Of a stretch of 64,000 nucleotides of DNA, positions 53,136 to 64,000 are shown one piece after another. Position 1 is the first letter of the stretch; every line of letters starts with the position of its first letter. This DNA is from Tenrec ecaudatus (Eukaryota > Chordata > Mammalia > Afrosoricida > Tenrecidae). The notes beneath the pieces were generated by a model, which saw only the letters and a program-made list of their open reading frames with translations, searched no databases and was not told where the DNA came from. The DNA lies in assembly GCF_050624435.1 (NCBI RefSeq), contig NC_134539.1, positions 47,896,001 to 47,960,000 of the forward strand. Reading direction: 5' to 3'. The position numbers and the translations under genes were made by a program.

Positions 53136-53943
53136 GATAAGGGTTGGTCGCTGGTGGTATTGTGTGTCGATCTGGTTGTTATAAAGCTGGGTCCGGCAGT
53201 ACCGTTGGCTAGTTTTCTCAAATTTCAAAAATAGACTATCAGCATTACCAATTGCTCGTCTGGCTTCCACAGAACATAAATCTATCCTCAATCAGCAATG
53301 CTTTGTCCCAGCATTCTTGGAACTTGTTAGAGATTATAAGTTTCATTTGGCCCCACTTTGACAAATGATGATGGGAGGTTTATCTAAGGAGCTCTGTGAA
53401 GATATACCTCTATTGCTAGAGCCAACCTGTTTGAAAGGAATGGCACAAAATAAAAATAAAGGCAACTTTGTGTATAGCCTGAGCTGACTTCCTACTTTAA
53501 TTCACTACAGACATAGTTGTTGGCCAACCACTTTAAAAATATATATTGATTATTCCTTTACCCACTCCACTATAAGTAAATCCCAGGTGAGGAGGTTTAC
53601 TTTAAATTGCTTTAAAAATTTAATATCTGGAGGCAATAAAATAAAATAAACAAAGACTCTCCTGAGGAATTATTATTCTCACTTCTTCCTAGTAATGAGA
53701 ACTATGGACTCTATTCACTTTTACTTTATTCATTCATTCATTTATATGTCCTAGCTGGCAGAATCCAATTTGAAGATTGATTATAGTAAATATTTCCATA
53801 AACCCACCAGAATTTTCTGCCTGGCATTTACATGTTTTTATTTCATGTAATCAATGGTCATATCATGGATCATCTTCATCTCAAGCCTTCTAGAAAGAGA
53901 CGGAAATTTTGAACTGCGAGAGTAATAGGACTCTTTCTCCAAG

Positions 53944-54124
53944 ATAGTGGTTCTGAACCATCTGTGAACATCAGAAGTGCTGGGATATTAAGAAATGGTC
54001 TCACACAAGGATGCAGACCCCGAAGATCCAGGTTCCATTCCACAGTATGTGGTAGGGTCTTCTAAGAACACCCCGGATGATTCTCATAGAGGTGGTCTAT
54101 GAATCATATTTTGAGAAATACTGA
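53944..54124 (+). mobile_element. MER5A-like hAT-Charlie fragment
   Basis: ATAGTGGTTCTGAACCATCT at the left, CACACAAGGATGCAGACCCC inside, and ATTTTGAGAAATACTGAG at the right match the layout of the ancient eutherian MER5A. It is much more diverged than the SPIN copies, consistent with greater age. Confidence 0.65.
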
Positions 54125-54129
54125 GTGAT

Positions 54130-55995
54130 GTTTATAAACTTGAATCAGTGCCTTGATTCCATTGACTATTTAACAACCAAGCACACCCATAGGCAGGAAT
54201 AGTTCCTAAAAGGTAGGATAGCTTCAAAAACTTCACTTGTTGAGCGCCTACTCCATGTAATGCGATAACTCCTAAAGATACAGAGAACAGTAAGACTGGG
54301 TTTGTTTCTCGAAGAAGCTTTCCAGTTTAGTGAGAGTGATAGCCTTGCTAACAAGTGATTACATTATCCCTGGTACGGTGTGTTTGCAGGGATTGCGGTT
54401 GGAGCAGGGTATATACACAGTAAAAAGGAAGTAGCAAGGGTACGGTGGAGGCTCTGGGGAACCGAGGCTCAACAGGGCTTTGATGGCTGAGTAGGAACTC
54501 GTGGTGCAGAGGCCCTCACAGGGAGGTGGAGACAGAGGAAGGAGAAAATGCAGTTATCCTGCTGGCATGCCTGCCACTGACTCATAACCAGGGAGCAGAA
54601 AGAAGACGGACTAGAGAGGTTAGGACAGTATCTAGTAGGGGTCCAGCAAAAAAACAGAAAGAGCTGTAATTTGGCTCAGAATGAGTTAACATGGAGATTA
54701 GCTTCTCTTGTGTCCTCTCCTAACTGTTGGACATCACTTTTAAATGGGTAGATGCCATCATATCATCAGCACAGGAGCCGCAGTTGGGAAGCTAAGGCTC
54801 CATTTGGCATCTGGAAATCCAGAGACTTAGACAACCTTGAGATACTTTGCTCTCATTTTGATTAAGGTTCTGGCTCCTTTTCTTTTCCAGCTACAATTTC
54901 TGCATGGCTTAAAAAATTCTGGTTCCTAATAAACTTTAGCATATTTGAGTGCAGTCACCATTCAGCTATCTATCTTTATATGAGAAAGAAAGGGTTTTTT
55001 TTAAGTTTTAGGTTTTAAAACTTTTTAAAAATAAACTAAGATTTTAGTTAATGTGACATGGTTGTATTACATGTAATGTTATGGAAAGTTGGATCAAACA
55101 TATGTGAAAACTATCTCTATTGACATGGAAACTTTTCTGCAAATCTTAACTCATGAAAATAAAAAATTTAAAGATGAATAAAAAGACTTTCCCCTTGTAA
55201 TGAACCAGTTTGGCATCTCCTCTGATCAAAACCGGAAATTGATTTATTTTTTAAAATACAAAAACATGAGTCAGAACTAAAGGCCCACCTTCTATTGGCT
55301 ATGGCTAAACTCATGATATATTTTCATGCAGCTGCTCTATTTGCATGTAGGTCTGGAACAAAAATAAATGAGCCTTGCATGATTCTGATCTGATTTGCTT
55401 GGTAAACATCTCTTACTGACAGTCATTACTCACCGTCCATATTTACAAGCTAGAAAGATGTTATTATCTCAAAGCCACAAACATGTTTCCATCCCAAGAC
55501 ACTTTCTAAAACCATAATGTCACAGAGGCAGTCAGGCTTTACCATGAAGACTCAAGAAAGGGCTGGGGGCGCGATGCATATGTTTCCTAAAGGAGGGTGC
55601 GTTACAATCCCTCTGTTGATGGAGCCTCAGCAAGTAAACTAGCTCATGTGTTTCTCTGCTTCAGAGAGGTCAGAGATTACACACAGTGGCCACCAACCAA
55701 GATGGGCTTCTCGCTTTAACTAAGAAGTCAAGAAAGATAAACCAGCTGCCACCAGCTACACCAGACTTATCGTCATAAATGCTAGGATATGATTTAATGA
55801 TTGGGGTGGGGGTGGTGGGAGAAAGAATCTGTTCAAAACCACAAAGTACCACTGAATATCAACAGGATTACATTCCAACAACACCTGGCCAATTTTGGTG
55901 TTGACGGGAAGCCTGCACAGCAATTGCAATGACTCCTGGCTCGGTCGAGTTCCCGGATGATGCGCATGGTTACAGCCTCTGCAGCTAACCCAAAG
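54130..55995. other. MUSK intron 5, unclassified
   Basis: Around 54235-54500 there is a diverged fragment that may be an old LINE. The rest is anonymous AT-rich DNA without exon signals. Confidence 0.4.
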
Positions 55996-55999
55996 TTTC

Positions 56000-56150
56000 T
56001 CTAACCCAAAGGTTCAAGTTCACCAAAAGGTGTCTGAGAGAAAGGCCTGCTGATCTACCGCTGAAAAAGCACCCATTGAACGTGCTGTGGAACTCAATTC
56101 TGCCATGAGTCAGAATCAAGGGCCGCCGCATTTGGTTTTGCTTGTTTTCC
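56000..56150 (+). mobile_element. AfroSINE, diverged
   Basis: GGTTCAAGTTCACCAAAAGG then GAACTCAATTCTGCCATGAG and TCAGAATCAAGGGCCGCCGC, ending in TTTGGTTTTG, the usual SINE tail. Confidence 0.7.
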
Positions 56151-56167
56151 TTACAGTGCTTGTTGTC

Positions 56168-56228
56168 TTGAACTTGATAATTCATAAAATATGGTGCTGT
56201 TGAACTTGATAATTCATAAAATATGGTG
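56168..56228. repeat. Two exact direct copies of a 29-bp unit
   Basis: TTGAACTTGATAATTCATAA and its continuation to GGTG occur at 56168-56196 and 56200-56228 without a mismatch, spaced 32 bp apart. Confidence 0.95.
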
Positions 56229-56564
56229 ATGAATGAGATGACTGTTTACGAAAGAATACAAATAACCTAATCTAGATTACTACCCATGTTTTAATAATGG
56301 GGTTTGAAGATGGATGGGGTTTCTTCTACTGCATTTTTGTCTTTTCAGACAATTCTATTGAGGAATAAAATTAAGCATCTGGTGATAACTACCAGAAAAG
56401 GGTTCCTCAACATGATCAATATCTGGAGGAATGGGTTTTGTAAGTGAGGAGGATATCCTAGAGAGAGAAAGAAAATAAAGTAGAAGATCTGTCTCTGAAA
56501 TGAGCTTCCAGTACTTGCTAACTACTATTTTATGCAAATCACATCATTTAATTTACTGCACAAT

Positions 56565-56690
56565 ACTCTGAGTTGGGAATGGATGACCACATTTTCTGGA
56601 TGAAGAAACTGAAGCTCCAGGACTAGCCTGAGATCACACAGCTATTAAGTGGTGGATGAAGATTCAAATCCAGGGGCACCTGCCTGAAAT
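56565..56690 (-). repeat. MIR
   Basis: GGATGAAGAAACTGAAGCTC then GATCACACAGCTATTAAGTG and GATTCAAATCCAGGG are a recognisable complement of MIR. Confidence 0.7.
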
Positions 56691-56772
56691 GCTTACACCA
56701 GGCAAATGAGAAGGTGCCTTGTAAATAGTGAGGCATTATATAGAAGCGTAAAGAAGTGGTACTAACTGTGTG

Positions 56773-56871
56773 GTTTTACTCTCCCAATTTCTGAGTTATA
56801 TCCTAAGAAAAAGCCCTAGAAAGCTGTTCTTAGACTATAAGATGGTCAGAGATTTCTTAAGATATTGACTA
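56773..56871 (+). repeat. Source arm of a 0.9-kb-separated inverted duplication
   Basis: Its reverse complement reappears at 57701-57796 with only a few differences. It lies in otherwise unclassified DNA just right of a MIR. Confidence 0.85.
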
Positions 56872-57700
56872 AGGAAAATGAGAACAACTTAATGAAATGG
56901 TGCTCAGAAAGCAAAGTGAGAGAGTATCCAGGTTCCCTTTAAGGACAAAAACCAATACTTCATATAAAGGAAGAGCTTTTTCCATTTTCTTCTTAATACA
57001 CACTTCTTTATAAAAATTTGTGCAAGTCATCTTAATCTTTCATACCATCTTAAAATGAATTCCAACAAATAGTGGAAATTATTTGACATCCCAAGAGATG
57101 ATCAAATTCAGAAAAAAATATGTTTAACTTGTTATTGTGATTTGGACGGAAGTTTACGGAGCCAATTAGCCTTGCTCCATAATTCATACACATTCTGCTG
57201 GGCGGTGTTGAGTGCGGTCCTCACGAGGGAGCAGCCCTCGTGTCACTTCCCGAGTGTGAGTCCCATCTCCAGTCTTCCTTCTTTCCTAACTCTTCCATCT
57301 GTTGACCTTCATCCCTAGACAGATGCTGTCTTTTGGACTCACGCATCTGATGGTTCTAAGGCACGTGTATCTCCCTGGTGCTAATATTTACCTTACAGGC
57401 CCTTTGTTTTGCTGAAGGGTGACCCGTAGAGGTGACTTTAACTCCAAGCTTGAAAGGGGTCTGGAAACCAGAGTTCTGGGGCTCCATTTCTCTCCATCAG
57501 AACAATAAGCCCAATCATTTTTATGATTTTGAGTTCACATTTTTTTCTTCCACTCTATTTAGAAGCTTCTATTGATTTTTCTCTGAATGGTTAGTACCAG
57601 ATTCCAGGCAGTTCTTCTGATCTCAGAGTAATGGAGGTTGAGGTTTACATGGTTCAATAATCCCTTGGACTAATTGTTTCCATGTGTCTTTCATTTCCTC

Positions 57701-57796
57701 AGTCAATATCTTAAGAAATCTCTGACCATCTTATAGTCTAAGAACAGTTTTCTACGTTTTTTTCTTAGAATAACTCAGAAATTGGGAGATTAAAAC
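57701..57796 (-). repeat. Inverted 96-bp filler copied from 56773-56871
   Basis: AGTCAATATCTTAAGAAATC through CTAAGAACAG is an exact complement of the source; the remainder has a few substitutions and a small deletion. It abuts the broken SPIN at 57797 and the L1 tail at 57700. Confidence 0.85.
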
Positions 57797-57899
57797 TATG
57801 AAGTAGCAACAAAAATAATGTTATGGTTGGGGGGGGGGTCACCACAACATGAGGAACTGTGTTAAAGTTTCGCGGCCTTAGGAAGGTTGAGAACCACTG
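57797..57899 (-). mobile_element. Half SPIN element
   Basis: TATGAAGTAGCAACAAAAAT then GGGTCACCACAACATGAGGAA and GGAAGGTTGAGAACCACTG are the complement of the left half of the copy at 26424-26540. The terminal inverted repeat survives at 57899, followed by CTCTAGAC, which fits the hAT target pattern nTnnnnAn. The other half and its flank are missing. Confidence 0.85.
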
Positions 57900-58075
57900 C
57901 TCTAGACAGATCAGTAATTGCACCTTAGATGGCCACTCACAAGTTTTTAAGGCCCCATTCCTACTCATAGAACATTGTCTTTGTGGACTATGTTATGCCA
58001 ATTATGCTTACCCCAAGACTACAGTTTTGGGACCCCAGGCCCAATGACCCATTCCCTCAAGGAATTTGGTTACTA

Positions 58076-58106
58076 CATGAAGAAGAAGAAGAAGAAGAAG
58101 AAGAAG
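58076..58106. repeat. (GAA)n microsatellite
   Basis: About ten AAG/GAA units at the junction between the L1 tail and an RTE fragment. Confidence 0.95.
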
Positions 58107-58139
58107 GCATCAAGATTGGAGGCAGGCACACTATTTGAT

Positions 58140-58910
58140 AGGTAAATGACACACCCTTGGGCAAGGGCACTTGAAGGACTTACTGATGAAGATCAAAGGC
58201 TACTTCTCTTAGTATGGATCACAATTCATTATAAAGAAGACTGATATCCCCACAGCTGGACCAATAGACAACATCATGATAACTAGCAAAAAGATTGAAG
58301 TTGTCAAGAATTCCATTGTACTTGGATCCACAACTAACACTCAGGGAGCCACACTCACTGCCCTCAAGTTGGTCCTGACTCATCGCGGTGGCAGCAGCAA
58401 TCAGGAAATCAGATGCCCTGTTGCATTGGGAGAATCTGTCACACGAGTCTTGTTTAAAGTATTAAAGCAAAGAGCAAAGGAGACACTTTGAGGACAAGCC
58501 ATGGTCTTTTCAATTGTCTCCTGTGTCTGTGAAAGCTGGACCGTGAATAACGAAGACCTGAAACAATGGAGACATTTGAATTATGCTTTGGGCAAAGAAT
58601 ATTGAAAGTGCCACGGACTGCCAGAAAAGCAAACACATCGGCCTTGGAAGAAGCAGAACCAGAACGCTCTTTAGGAACAGAGATGGAGAGACTTAATCAC
58701 ACATGCTCTGGACGCAGTGTCAGAGACCAGTCTCTGTAGAGGACGTCATGCTTGGTAAAGAGGAGGACCAGAGAACTAGAGGGGATCCTTAACAAAGTGG
58801 ACCGCCCCAGTGGCTACCATGGGCTCAAGCGTAAGGGTCATTGTGAGAATGATACTGAGCAGACGTCCTATTGTGCACAGGGCCACCAGGGGCTGGAGCA
58901 CACTCCTAAG
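58140..58910 (+). mobile_element. RTE-type LINE 3' part
   Basis: CTTACTGATGAAGATCAAAGG then ACAGCTGGACCAATAGACAA and TACTTGGATCCACAACTAAC begin the copy. GAAAGCTGGACCGTGAATAA and GGACGTCATGCTTGGTAAAG follow. About 36 bp of foreign sequence interrupts it near 58350 (CACTGCCCTCAAGTTGGTCC). The 3' end fades near CACAGGGCCACCAGGGG. Confidence 0.8.
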
Positions 58911-59597
58911 TACCAGCATCTTAAATAGCTACACGTTCATCATTCTTGTGGCTCCTTTCTCTTGGGCTGTAATTTATGCTCCTGCATTTGAGCAGTGTTT
59001 CTCTTAATTTCTGTTAATGCCTTTTACTCCAAATCTATTTTGTCTAATATAGTATTTTTACGACATTTTTTACTTTAATAGCCATTCATTCCTCATTTTT
59101 AACATGCTTTATTATTTTTCTCTGTGGTTTTCCACTGTGATTTTGAATGCAGAATATATCTAGAGGTTATGCAATATATTCGGAAATTCGGTGCTTTAGT
59201 AGGCAAGTTTAAATACCTTTAAATTTATTCTTATAATTTATTTCTATTTAAATCAATTTATTTTTAACATCATGCTGTTTATCAGGTTTTTAATTTTGGC
59301 TTATTTTTAATAACTTTCTAGTGGATTTATAGTTTCTTTATTCTCTACCCTTACCCCGCAAACTTCTGATTTTTTAATTATGTGTTAAATTTTCATATTT
59401 TGGTGACTGCCTTTATAAAATGTATATATACAACACTGTAAGCCTAACATATTTTAAACTATGCTGTATCTTTACCAATCTTTTCCCAACCAAGGTAAGA
59501 ATATCAGCATTCCGTAACTCATCATGTAATATCACCTCATCCAATTCCATCTTCCTTGGTATTATCTAAAATTTAATTTATCCTTAAAACAATGAAT
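58910..59597. other. MUSK intron 5, AT-rich and unclassified
   Basis: Very AT-rich DNA with no open frame or repeat that I can name. Confidence 0.5.
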
Positions 59598-60945
59598 TAC
59601 CATATATACTCGTGTATGAGCCGAGTTTTTCAACACAAAAAAAATGTGCTGAAAAACTGGGGTTCTGCTTATACATGGGTCAGTGGTACCCCAGCGAGGT
59701 GTAACATCTCGCTGCCCCCTTGCCTCCGGGGTAACAGGACAAGTGCCCATTATCTCACGGGTGATTGCCATTTCTCTACTGTTCATTCAATGTCCCACTG
59801 ACACTGCAGGGCTTTGAATGTTTGTTTACTCACATCTAACCAATCAGAGCCGTCCTATGATGTGGACAGCTCCAATTCGCAGAAGCACCTGTAGTGATTC
59901 ACTTTTGCTGGCAGCTGAACTGGTAAGGATGTGTCTGTGGCTGCGCTCCGTTCTCCTCTCTGGTCTCTGTGTTAATTCACATCCTGCATCCCCAGCCCGC
60001 ACGGACTCCCCCCCACCCCCCACCTACTCCCAGCTAACATGTCACGGGGGTCGGGGGGGGGGGGTTACCATGAAAGTTCTTTTTCAAAGTCTTGGTTTTT
60101 TATCATATTAGAAACGGATACTCTTGAACCAAAACAAAGAAGCCGGTCATATGAGGCTGGTTTCAAAATGAAGGTTGTGTCAAGAGCAGAAGAGAGCAAT
60201 AATAGTATTGCAAGTAGGGAATTCTGTGTTGATGAAAAGCAAATGAGAAAGTGGAGGAAAACGAAGGCTGACTTGGAATAGATTCCTAAAGCTAAAAAAG
60301 CTCGTCGTGGTTTAACATCTTTTTATGGGGCTCTAGAGAGTGAATTGCATAAATGGGTTACGGAGTGTCATCAAAATGGTTACTGCGTAACACGCATGGG
60401 AATCCACATACGTGCTCTACAAATGGCTAAGGATGACAAATATAAACCACCAAGCATTGAAAAATTTGCTGCATCAGCAGGATGGTGTACTTGCTTCATG
60501 AATAGGTTTGACCTACTATGTTTGAGACAAAGAAAAAAGATTTCCCAGAAATTGCCACAAGACCTTGAAGAAAAAATTATGTCACTCCAGTCATTTATTA
60601 TAAAACAAAGAAGGATTTATAATTATGACCTGGCAGATATTGGGAATATGGATCAAAGTGCCATAACTTTTGATCTTCCAAGCAACAGAACTGTGGCAAG
60701 TTTAGGAGAAAAAACCATTTTTCTCAAAACCACAGGAAATGAAAAAAAAACACTTTACAGTTGTTCTGTCATGTTTGGCTAATGGAACTAAGCTGCATTC
60801 TGTCATTATTTTTAAAAGAAAGACCTTGCCTAAAAAGATCAATTTCCCACCAAGAATTACTGTGCGTGCACATGTGAAAGGCTGGATGGATGAAGATGGA
60901 ACAAAAAAAATGGCGGCATCATGGTTGCAGTCATGATGAGGGGCT
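59598..60945 (+). mobile_element. Pogo-like DNA transposon, 5' part with transposase, 3'-truncated
   Basis: The left end is TACCATATATACTCGTGTAT next to a possible TA target, followed by a subterminal palindrome. From about 60100 the + strand encodes a pogo/CENP-B-type transposase. An N-terminal helix-turn-helix (SYEAGFKMKVVSRAEESNN, then EKQMRKWRK) is followed by a second DNA-binding part (FAASAGWCTCFMNRFDL). The start of the DDE domain (IGNMDQ, with the first catalytic Asp, and DLPSNRTV) comes next. One in-frame TAG at 60279-60281 and one frame change in the A-run near 60740 are the only clear lesions up to GWMDEDGTKK. After about 60920 the match ends, so later catalytic residues and the right terminal repeat are missing. 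Confidence 0.85.
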
Positions 60946-60949
60946 CCAG

Positions 60950-62165
60950 TCATCTGAAAACTTGACTGGGTTGGAGCCATGAGTGGCCTGTTCACACGTG
61001 GATGCTGAATGGTGAAAGGCTTGCTTCTTCTCTGCATGGTCTCTCCATAGGCTGCCTGAGTGTCCTCAAGGATGGGGTCTTTCTTGCTAGCGTGGCTGAG
61101 CTAGCAGACAGACAGTGGGCTGAGATAGTAGATAGGGGAAGAGCTCATAATGTCTTTTTTAGGATACACCCTCAGAAGCCACACCCTACTGCCAGATTCT
61201 ATTTGTTAGAAATGCTCAGCCTACAACCAAGGAAAGAAATAAGACTCATGTCCAGTGATTTCTGTCGATGTGCATGCATTCATCGGATAGGGCAGTGTTT
61301 TACTCTGTTGTACTTCAGGTCCCTGTGAGCCGCAAGCAAGTCCATGCTCCTAACAGAAAATGCACGACTTCTCTTACAGTGAGGTGTGCAATTTCACTGC
61401 TCCTCAGAAACATCAGGCATCTACCTGCTTATTAGAATATCCAGCCAAGTCCACAGAGAGAAACTAGACTCCCCTTATGATAGGAACATTTGTGAACACA
61501 ATGTTCAAAATGGTCCAAAACAACAACAATGTCCACGTATTTCTATTAATCCTATGCAGTCAGTAACGTGGTTTTCAATCCCACTGCTCCTCAGAGTTTC
61601 AAATACTTTTGCAAAATACAGATTCTCCAGGTCTCTGGTAGGAAATTGTTCTCCAACAACATGAATTCCATGGACAGCATCTAATTTCGGTCTTGTCATT
61701 ATTGTTTTTACTTTTACAATTGATTCTGATACATCTCAAGTTCAGTGCATTTGGAGATTCACGCATTTCTTCACGCATGTTCATTGGTTATCGCTTCACA
61801 ACTGCTGCTCGGAAGAGCCCTCCCTTCTCTACACCTCTCCTTCCTGTTACACATACGTGTGTCCGAACCCATAGACCTGCTCTCCCCAGCTCCTGGTTAG
61901 GCGTTCACGTTTCTCGCTGGTCTCAGGACTGGGTGGTTTCATTAGTAGCATTGTGGGATTCACTAATTCTCCATTTGAGCTTGTCAGATCTTGCATATAT
62001 TATATTTGTTGTGTGTGTGTTTAATTTATATATTTTCATGTATATATTTTTACCTTCTACAAACTTAAATTTTGCCTTTTTCTGTTTAATAATTCCTTGT
62101 TCTTATTTTTTTAAGAATTCAATACTCTTTCTCTTTTTTAAAAGATAGTTTTAAATTTTCCTATT
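60950..62165. other. MUSK intron 5, unclassified (possibly old LTR or MER sequence)
   Basis: 60950-61300 has the look of an old interspersed repeat, but I cannot name the family. 61700-62160 is pyrimidine-rich. The open frame at 61693-62148 has no domain I recognise. Confidence 0.35.
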
Positions 62166-62179
62166 TTCTAGCGTTATTT

Positions 62180-62375
62180 CCAGGAGTGCTGGTGGCATAG
62201 TGGTTTCACATTGGGCTGTAACCTCAAGGTCAACAGTGCAAAATCACCAGCCTCTCGGAGGGATCGAGATGGGCCTATAAAGAGTTACAGTGTTGGAAAA
62301 CCTCAGAGGCAATTCTACTCTGCCCTACAGGCTGACTATGAATTGCCATTGACTCAATGGCAGTTAATGAGAATG
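62180..62375 (+). mobile_element. AfroSINE
   Basis: GTGCTGGTGGCATAGTGGTTT opens the tRNA-like head (box A region); TGGGCTGTAACCTCAAGGTC and TCTACTCTGCCCTACAGGCT follow. Full length. Confidence 0.9.
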
Positions 62376-62691
62376 TTATTTCTTACCAAAGTAAACGCAT
62401 CTCCTAATTGCTACACGTCTTGGCTTTGTTAGCATTCATTTCCTAATCCCCCTTACAATTATAATTTGTCAATGCATCTTAAGGGACGGGTTCTTATTTT
62501 CAATCTCTCTGAAATTATTTTTCCCTTCCCAATAATTTTTGAGGTTGTCTTTTGGAGATCTTTCAATTCCCTCCTTCCAAAAATATGTTAAAACGAAAGT
62601 TTAGGTCCCTCATTTTTCAGTATTTTGGGGTGTAACAGGGATCCAGTGACTAAGACAGCTGAACGATTAATACAAATTCTTGCCACAAAGC

Positions 62692-63105
62692 TGTGTTAGG
62701 CTGGGCTCTCTAGAGAAACAGAACCATGGACACTTATATATGTATAAGAAAGAACTTTCTATCCAGAAGTAGTTTTCTATTAAGAGGGCACCCCAGCCCT
62801 TTCAAACTGAAGTCTAATGACACAGAAAGGTGAAGTGGGCATCAGGGAGTCCCCAGCTGGTGGGTGCAGAGTTGCGTGGAGTCAAGGTTGGTGGCTCAAG
62901 AGCGCTGACAGCTCTCAGTGTATGAAGTCCCATAGGGTGCTCTCCTGGAGGGAGGCACAGAGTCCCAGGAAGCAGGAAGGTGAAGGGTCAAAGAGGGAGG
63001 GCATGTCTCCATATGTGACAGGAGGCATCATCAGGCTCTGGCTTGACTGACAGGTTGGACTCCACCCCTACACACGTGCAAGTTGCCATAAACTCTACCC
63101 ACCAC
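62692..63105 (-). repeat. MaLR-like solo LTR
   Basis: It starts TGTGTTAGGCTGGGCTCTCTA, so the - strand ends in CCTAACACA like the LTRs at 39016-41035. The right border (near CCATAAACTCTACCCACC) is approximate and no target duplication was found. It is a related but different subfamily. Confidence 0.6.
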
Positions 63106-63384
63106 CGCCAACATTACTGCTCTTCCTCGGTCTCTCCCTGTGCCCACCCGTTGCACAAATAAGAAAGCCTCACCCGCTCCCACCGTTGGGTATAAGCACT
63201 GAGCCACCTCTCCCTACCTCAAATGACAGACACTGTTGGAGAAATCACATTTTAGACCCTTGTTGAAGAAATCAAGATGTAGGTCCTTTTCCCGCACAGA
63301 GATCTGGAGTTCTTTTTGTCCCGTATTTTATATACTGAGGTATTGACCTTGTTTTTGTCCAGAGCTCTATCTAGAAAAAAAAAG

Positions 63385-63760
63385 ATTTTTTATTGTTTAT
63401 TTACCAAGAGAAACTACTACTCCTTAGCCCACAGTCATAGCTCACAGTTCAAGGGCATAGGCCAGTGACGTTCATGGAATCAATCTGAAGAAATTCTTTC
63501 CATTCCACAATCACTTTGCACCTTGAAAGACGCCAGCTTTCCTTAGCTCCTCAAAATCCTGCATGGAATCAGAATTTCTGTAGACCTCTGCTTCTGCCTT
63601 CTCTCTCCGTTCAGCAACTGCAAGCTCATAGAAAACTCCAGCCGCCAGAGACAGAACGAACACTCCAACAATATGGACCCTCAGACGCCTTGCCAGAAGA
63701 CCTCGCATCGGAGGGTTCGCCTAAGCACTGGAAGACATGGCGGTTCTTCCCCCTCACACA
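63385..63760 (-). pseudogene. COX6C: COX6C processed pseudogene (cytochrome c oxidase subunit 6C)
   Basis: On the - strand 63708-63511 encodes [20 protein letters not shown], then a degenerate middle, then a tail ending [15 protein letters not shown] and a stop. This matches the inner-membrane COX6C subunit from its tenth residue on, at nearly full length (about 75 residues in the family). The original start is visible at 63738-63736 (ATG, then SSSA), but the sixth codon is a TAG stop at 63723-63721, in place of leucine. The copy has no introns. AATAAA lies on the - strand at 63402-63397, followed by an A-rich remnant. It therefore looks like a retrocopy inserted antisense in MUSK intron 5. 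Substitutions such as Glu/Ser at normally conserved sites suggest no coding function. Confidence 0.9.
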
Positions 63761-64000
63761 GACGTCCTTCCCGACTGAAGAAGAGACAAAATGAAATTTT
63801 GTCCATGCACTTGCTCTGGTTCGGTGGTTGTGGATTGTAAACCGATAGCACCAGCTGGGGCAGTAATTTTCAGGCTGTAATGATTATAAGCCTACTTGAT
63901 GGAATTTATAAGACAAAAACATGCATATTATGAATTGAAAGGACACATGAAAAGTAATATTAAAGATGATGGTTTTTATATATTCAGAAAACTTGAATGT

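Larger units (their letters stand above)
57140..58075 (-). mobile_element. Old L1 3'-UTR, copy C, interrupted at 57701-57899
   Basis: It shares blocks with copies A and B (TTCATACACATTCTGCTGGG; ATTGCACCTTAGATGGCC; GGACTATGTTATGCCAATTA). The interruption contains the inverted filler and a half SPIN. Confidence 0.6.

Noticed and set aside
60046..60064. G-run as a possible G-quadruplex
   Set aside because: One long G homopolymer inside the transposon; loop spacing for a typical quadruplex is not evident, and homopolymers are prone to sequencing error.

Overview
The window is vertebrate nuclear DNA, from a placental mammal of the Afrotheria. The coding sequence is split into short exons with GT/AG junctions, and most of the rest is interspersed repeats. 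Two repeat signatures point to the host. AfroSINEs (tRNA-derived SINEs confined to Afrotheria) and their RTE-type LINE partner are everywhere. There are also two copies of the hAT element SPIN, which among afrotherians has, to my knowledge, been reported only from tenrecs. The best single guess is a tenrec such as Echinops telfairi. Afrotheria is near certain; tenrec is likely but rests on remembered SPIN distribution.

The only functional gene I can support is the 5' part of MUSK (muscle-specific receptor tyrosine kinase) on the + strand. Five exons are present: 19392-19470 (start codon and signal peptide), 31208-31334 and 34997-35148 (Ig1), 41605-41732 and 43158-43299 (Ig2). They splice in phase to give 209 complete codons, and the frame enters the next exon with one base of codon 210. 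Ig3, the Frizzled-like cysteine-rich domain, the transmembrane segment and the kinase lie beyond the right edge. Intron 5 is at least 20.7 kb. A 33-nt, phase-0, splice-site-bounded segment at 42607-42639 between exons 4 and 5 is a strong candidate cassette microexon.

Layout: 1-19190 is 5' flank without a recognisable gene, filled with RTE, L1 3'-UTR and AfroSINE copies plus a perfect 36-bp inverted repeat around an AT tract (2752-2873). 19190-19391 holds a putative promoter and 5' UTR. 19471-31207 is intron 1 (GT tract, N-box/E-box pair, nested L1/SINE/RTE cluster, SPIN). 31335-34996 is intron 2. 35149-41604 is intron 3 (long RTE copy, then an RTE split by a complete MaLR-like LTR element with a 5-bp target duplication). 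41733-43157 is intron 4 (candidate microexon and a SINE). 43300-64000 is part of intron 5. It contains a pogo-like DNA transposon with a largely readable transposase and its MITE, a half SPIN joined to an inverted 96-bp filler copied from 0.9 kb away, a MaLR-like solo LTR, and a COX6C processed pseudogene near the right edge.

How the parts relate: the five exons form one transcription unit for the agrin/LRP4 co-receptor of the neuromuscular junction. Everything else is intronic or intergenic repeat history, dated relative to itself by nesting. No CRISPR array, rRNA, tRNA gene or complete second gene was seen.
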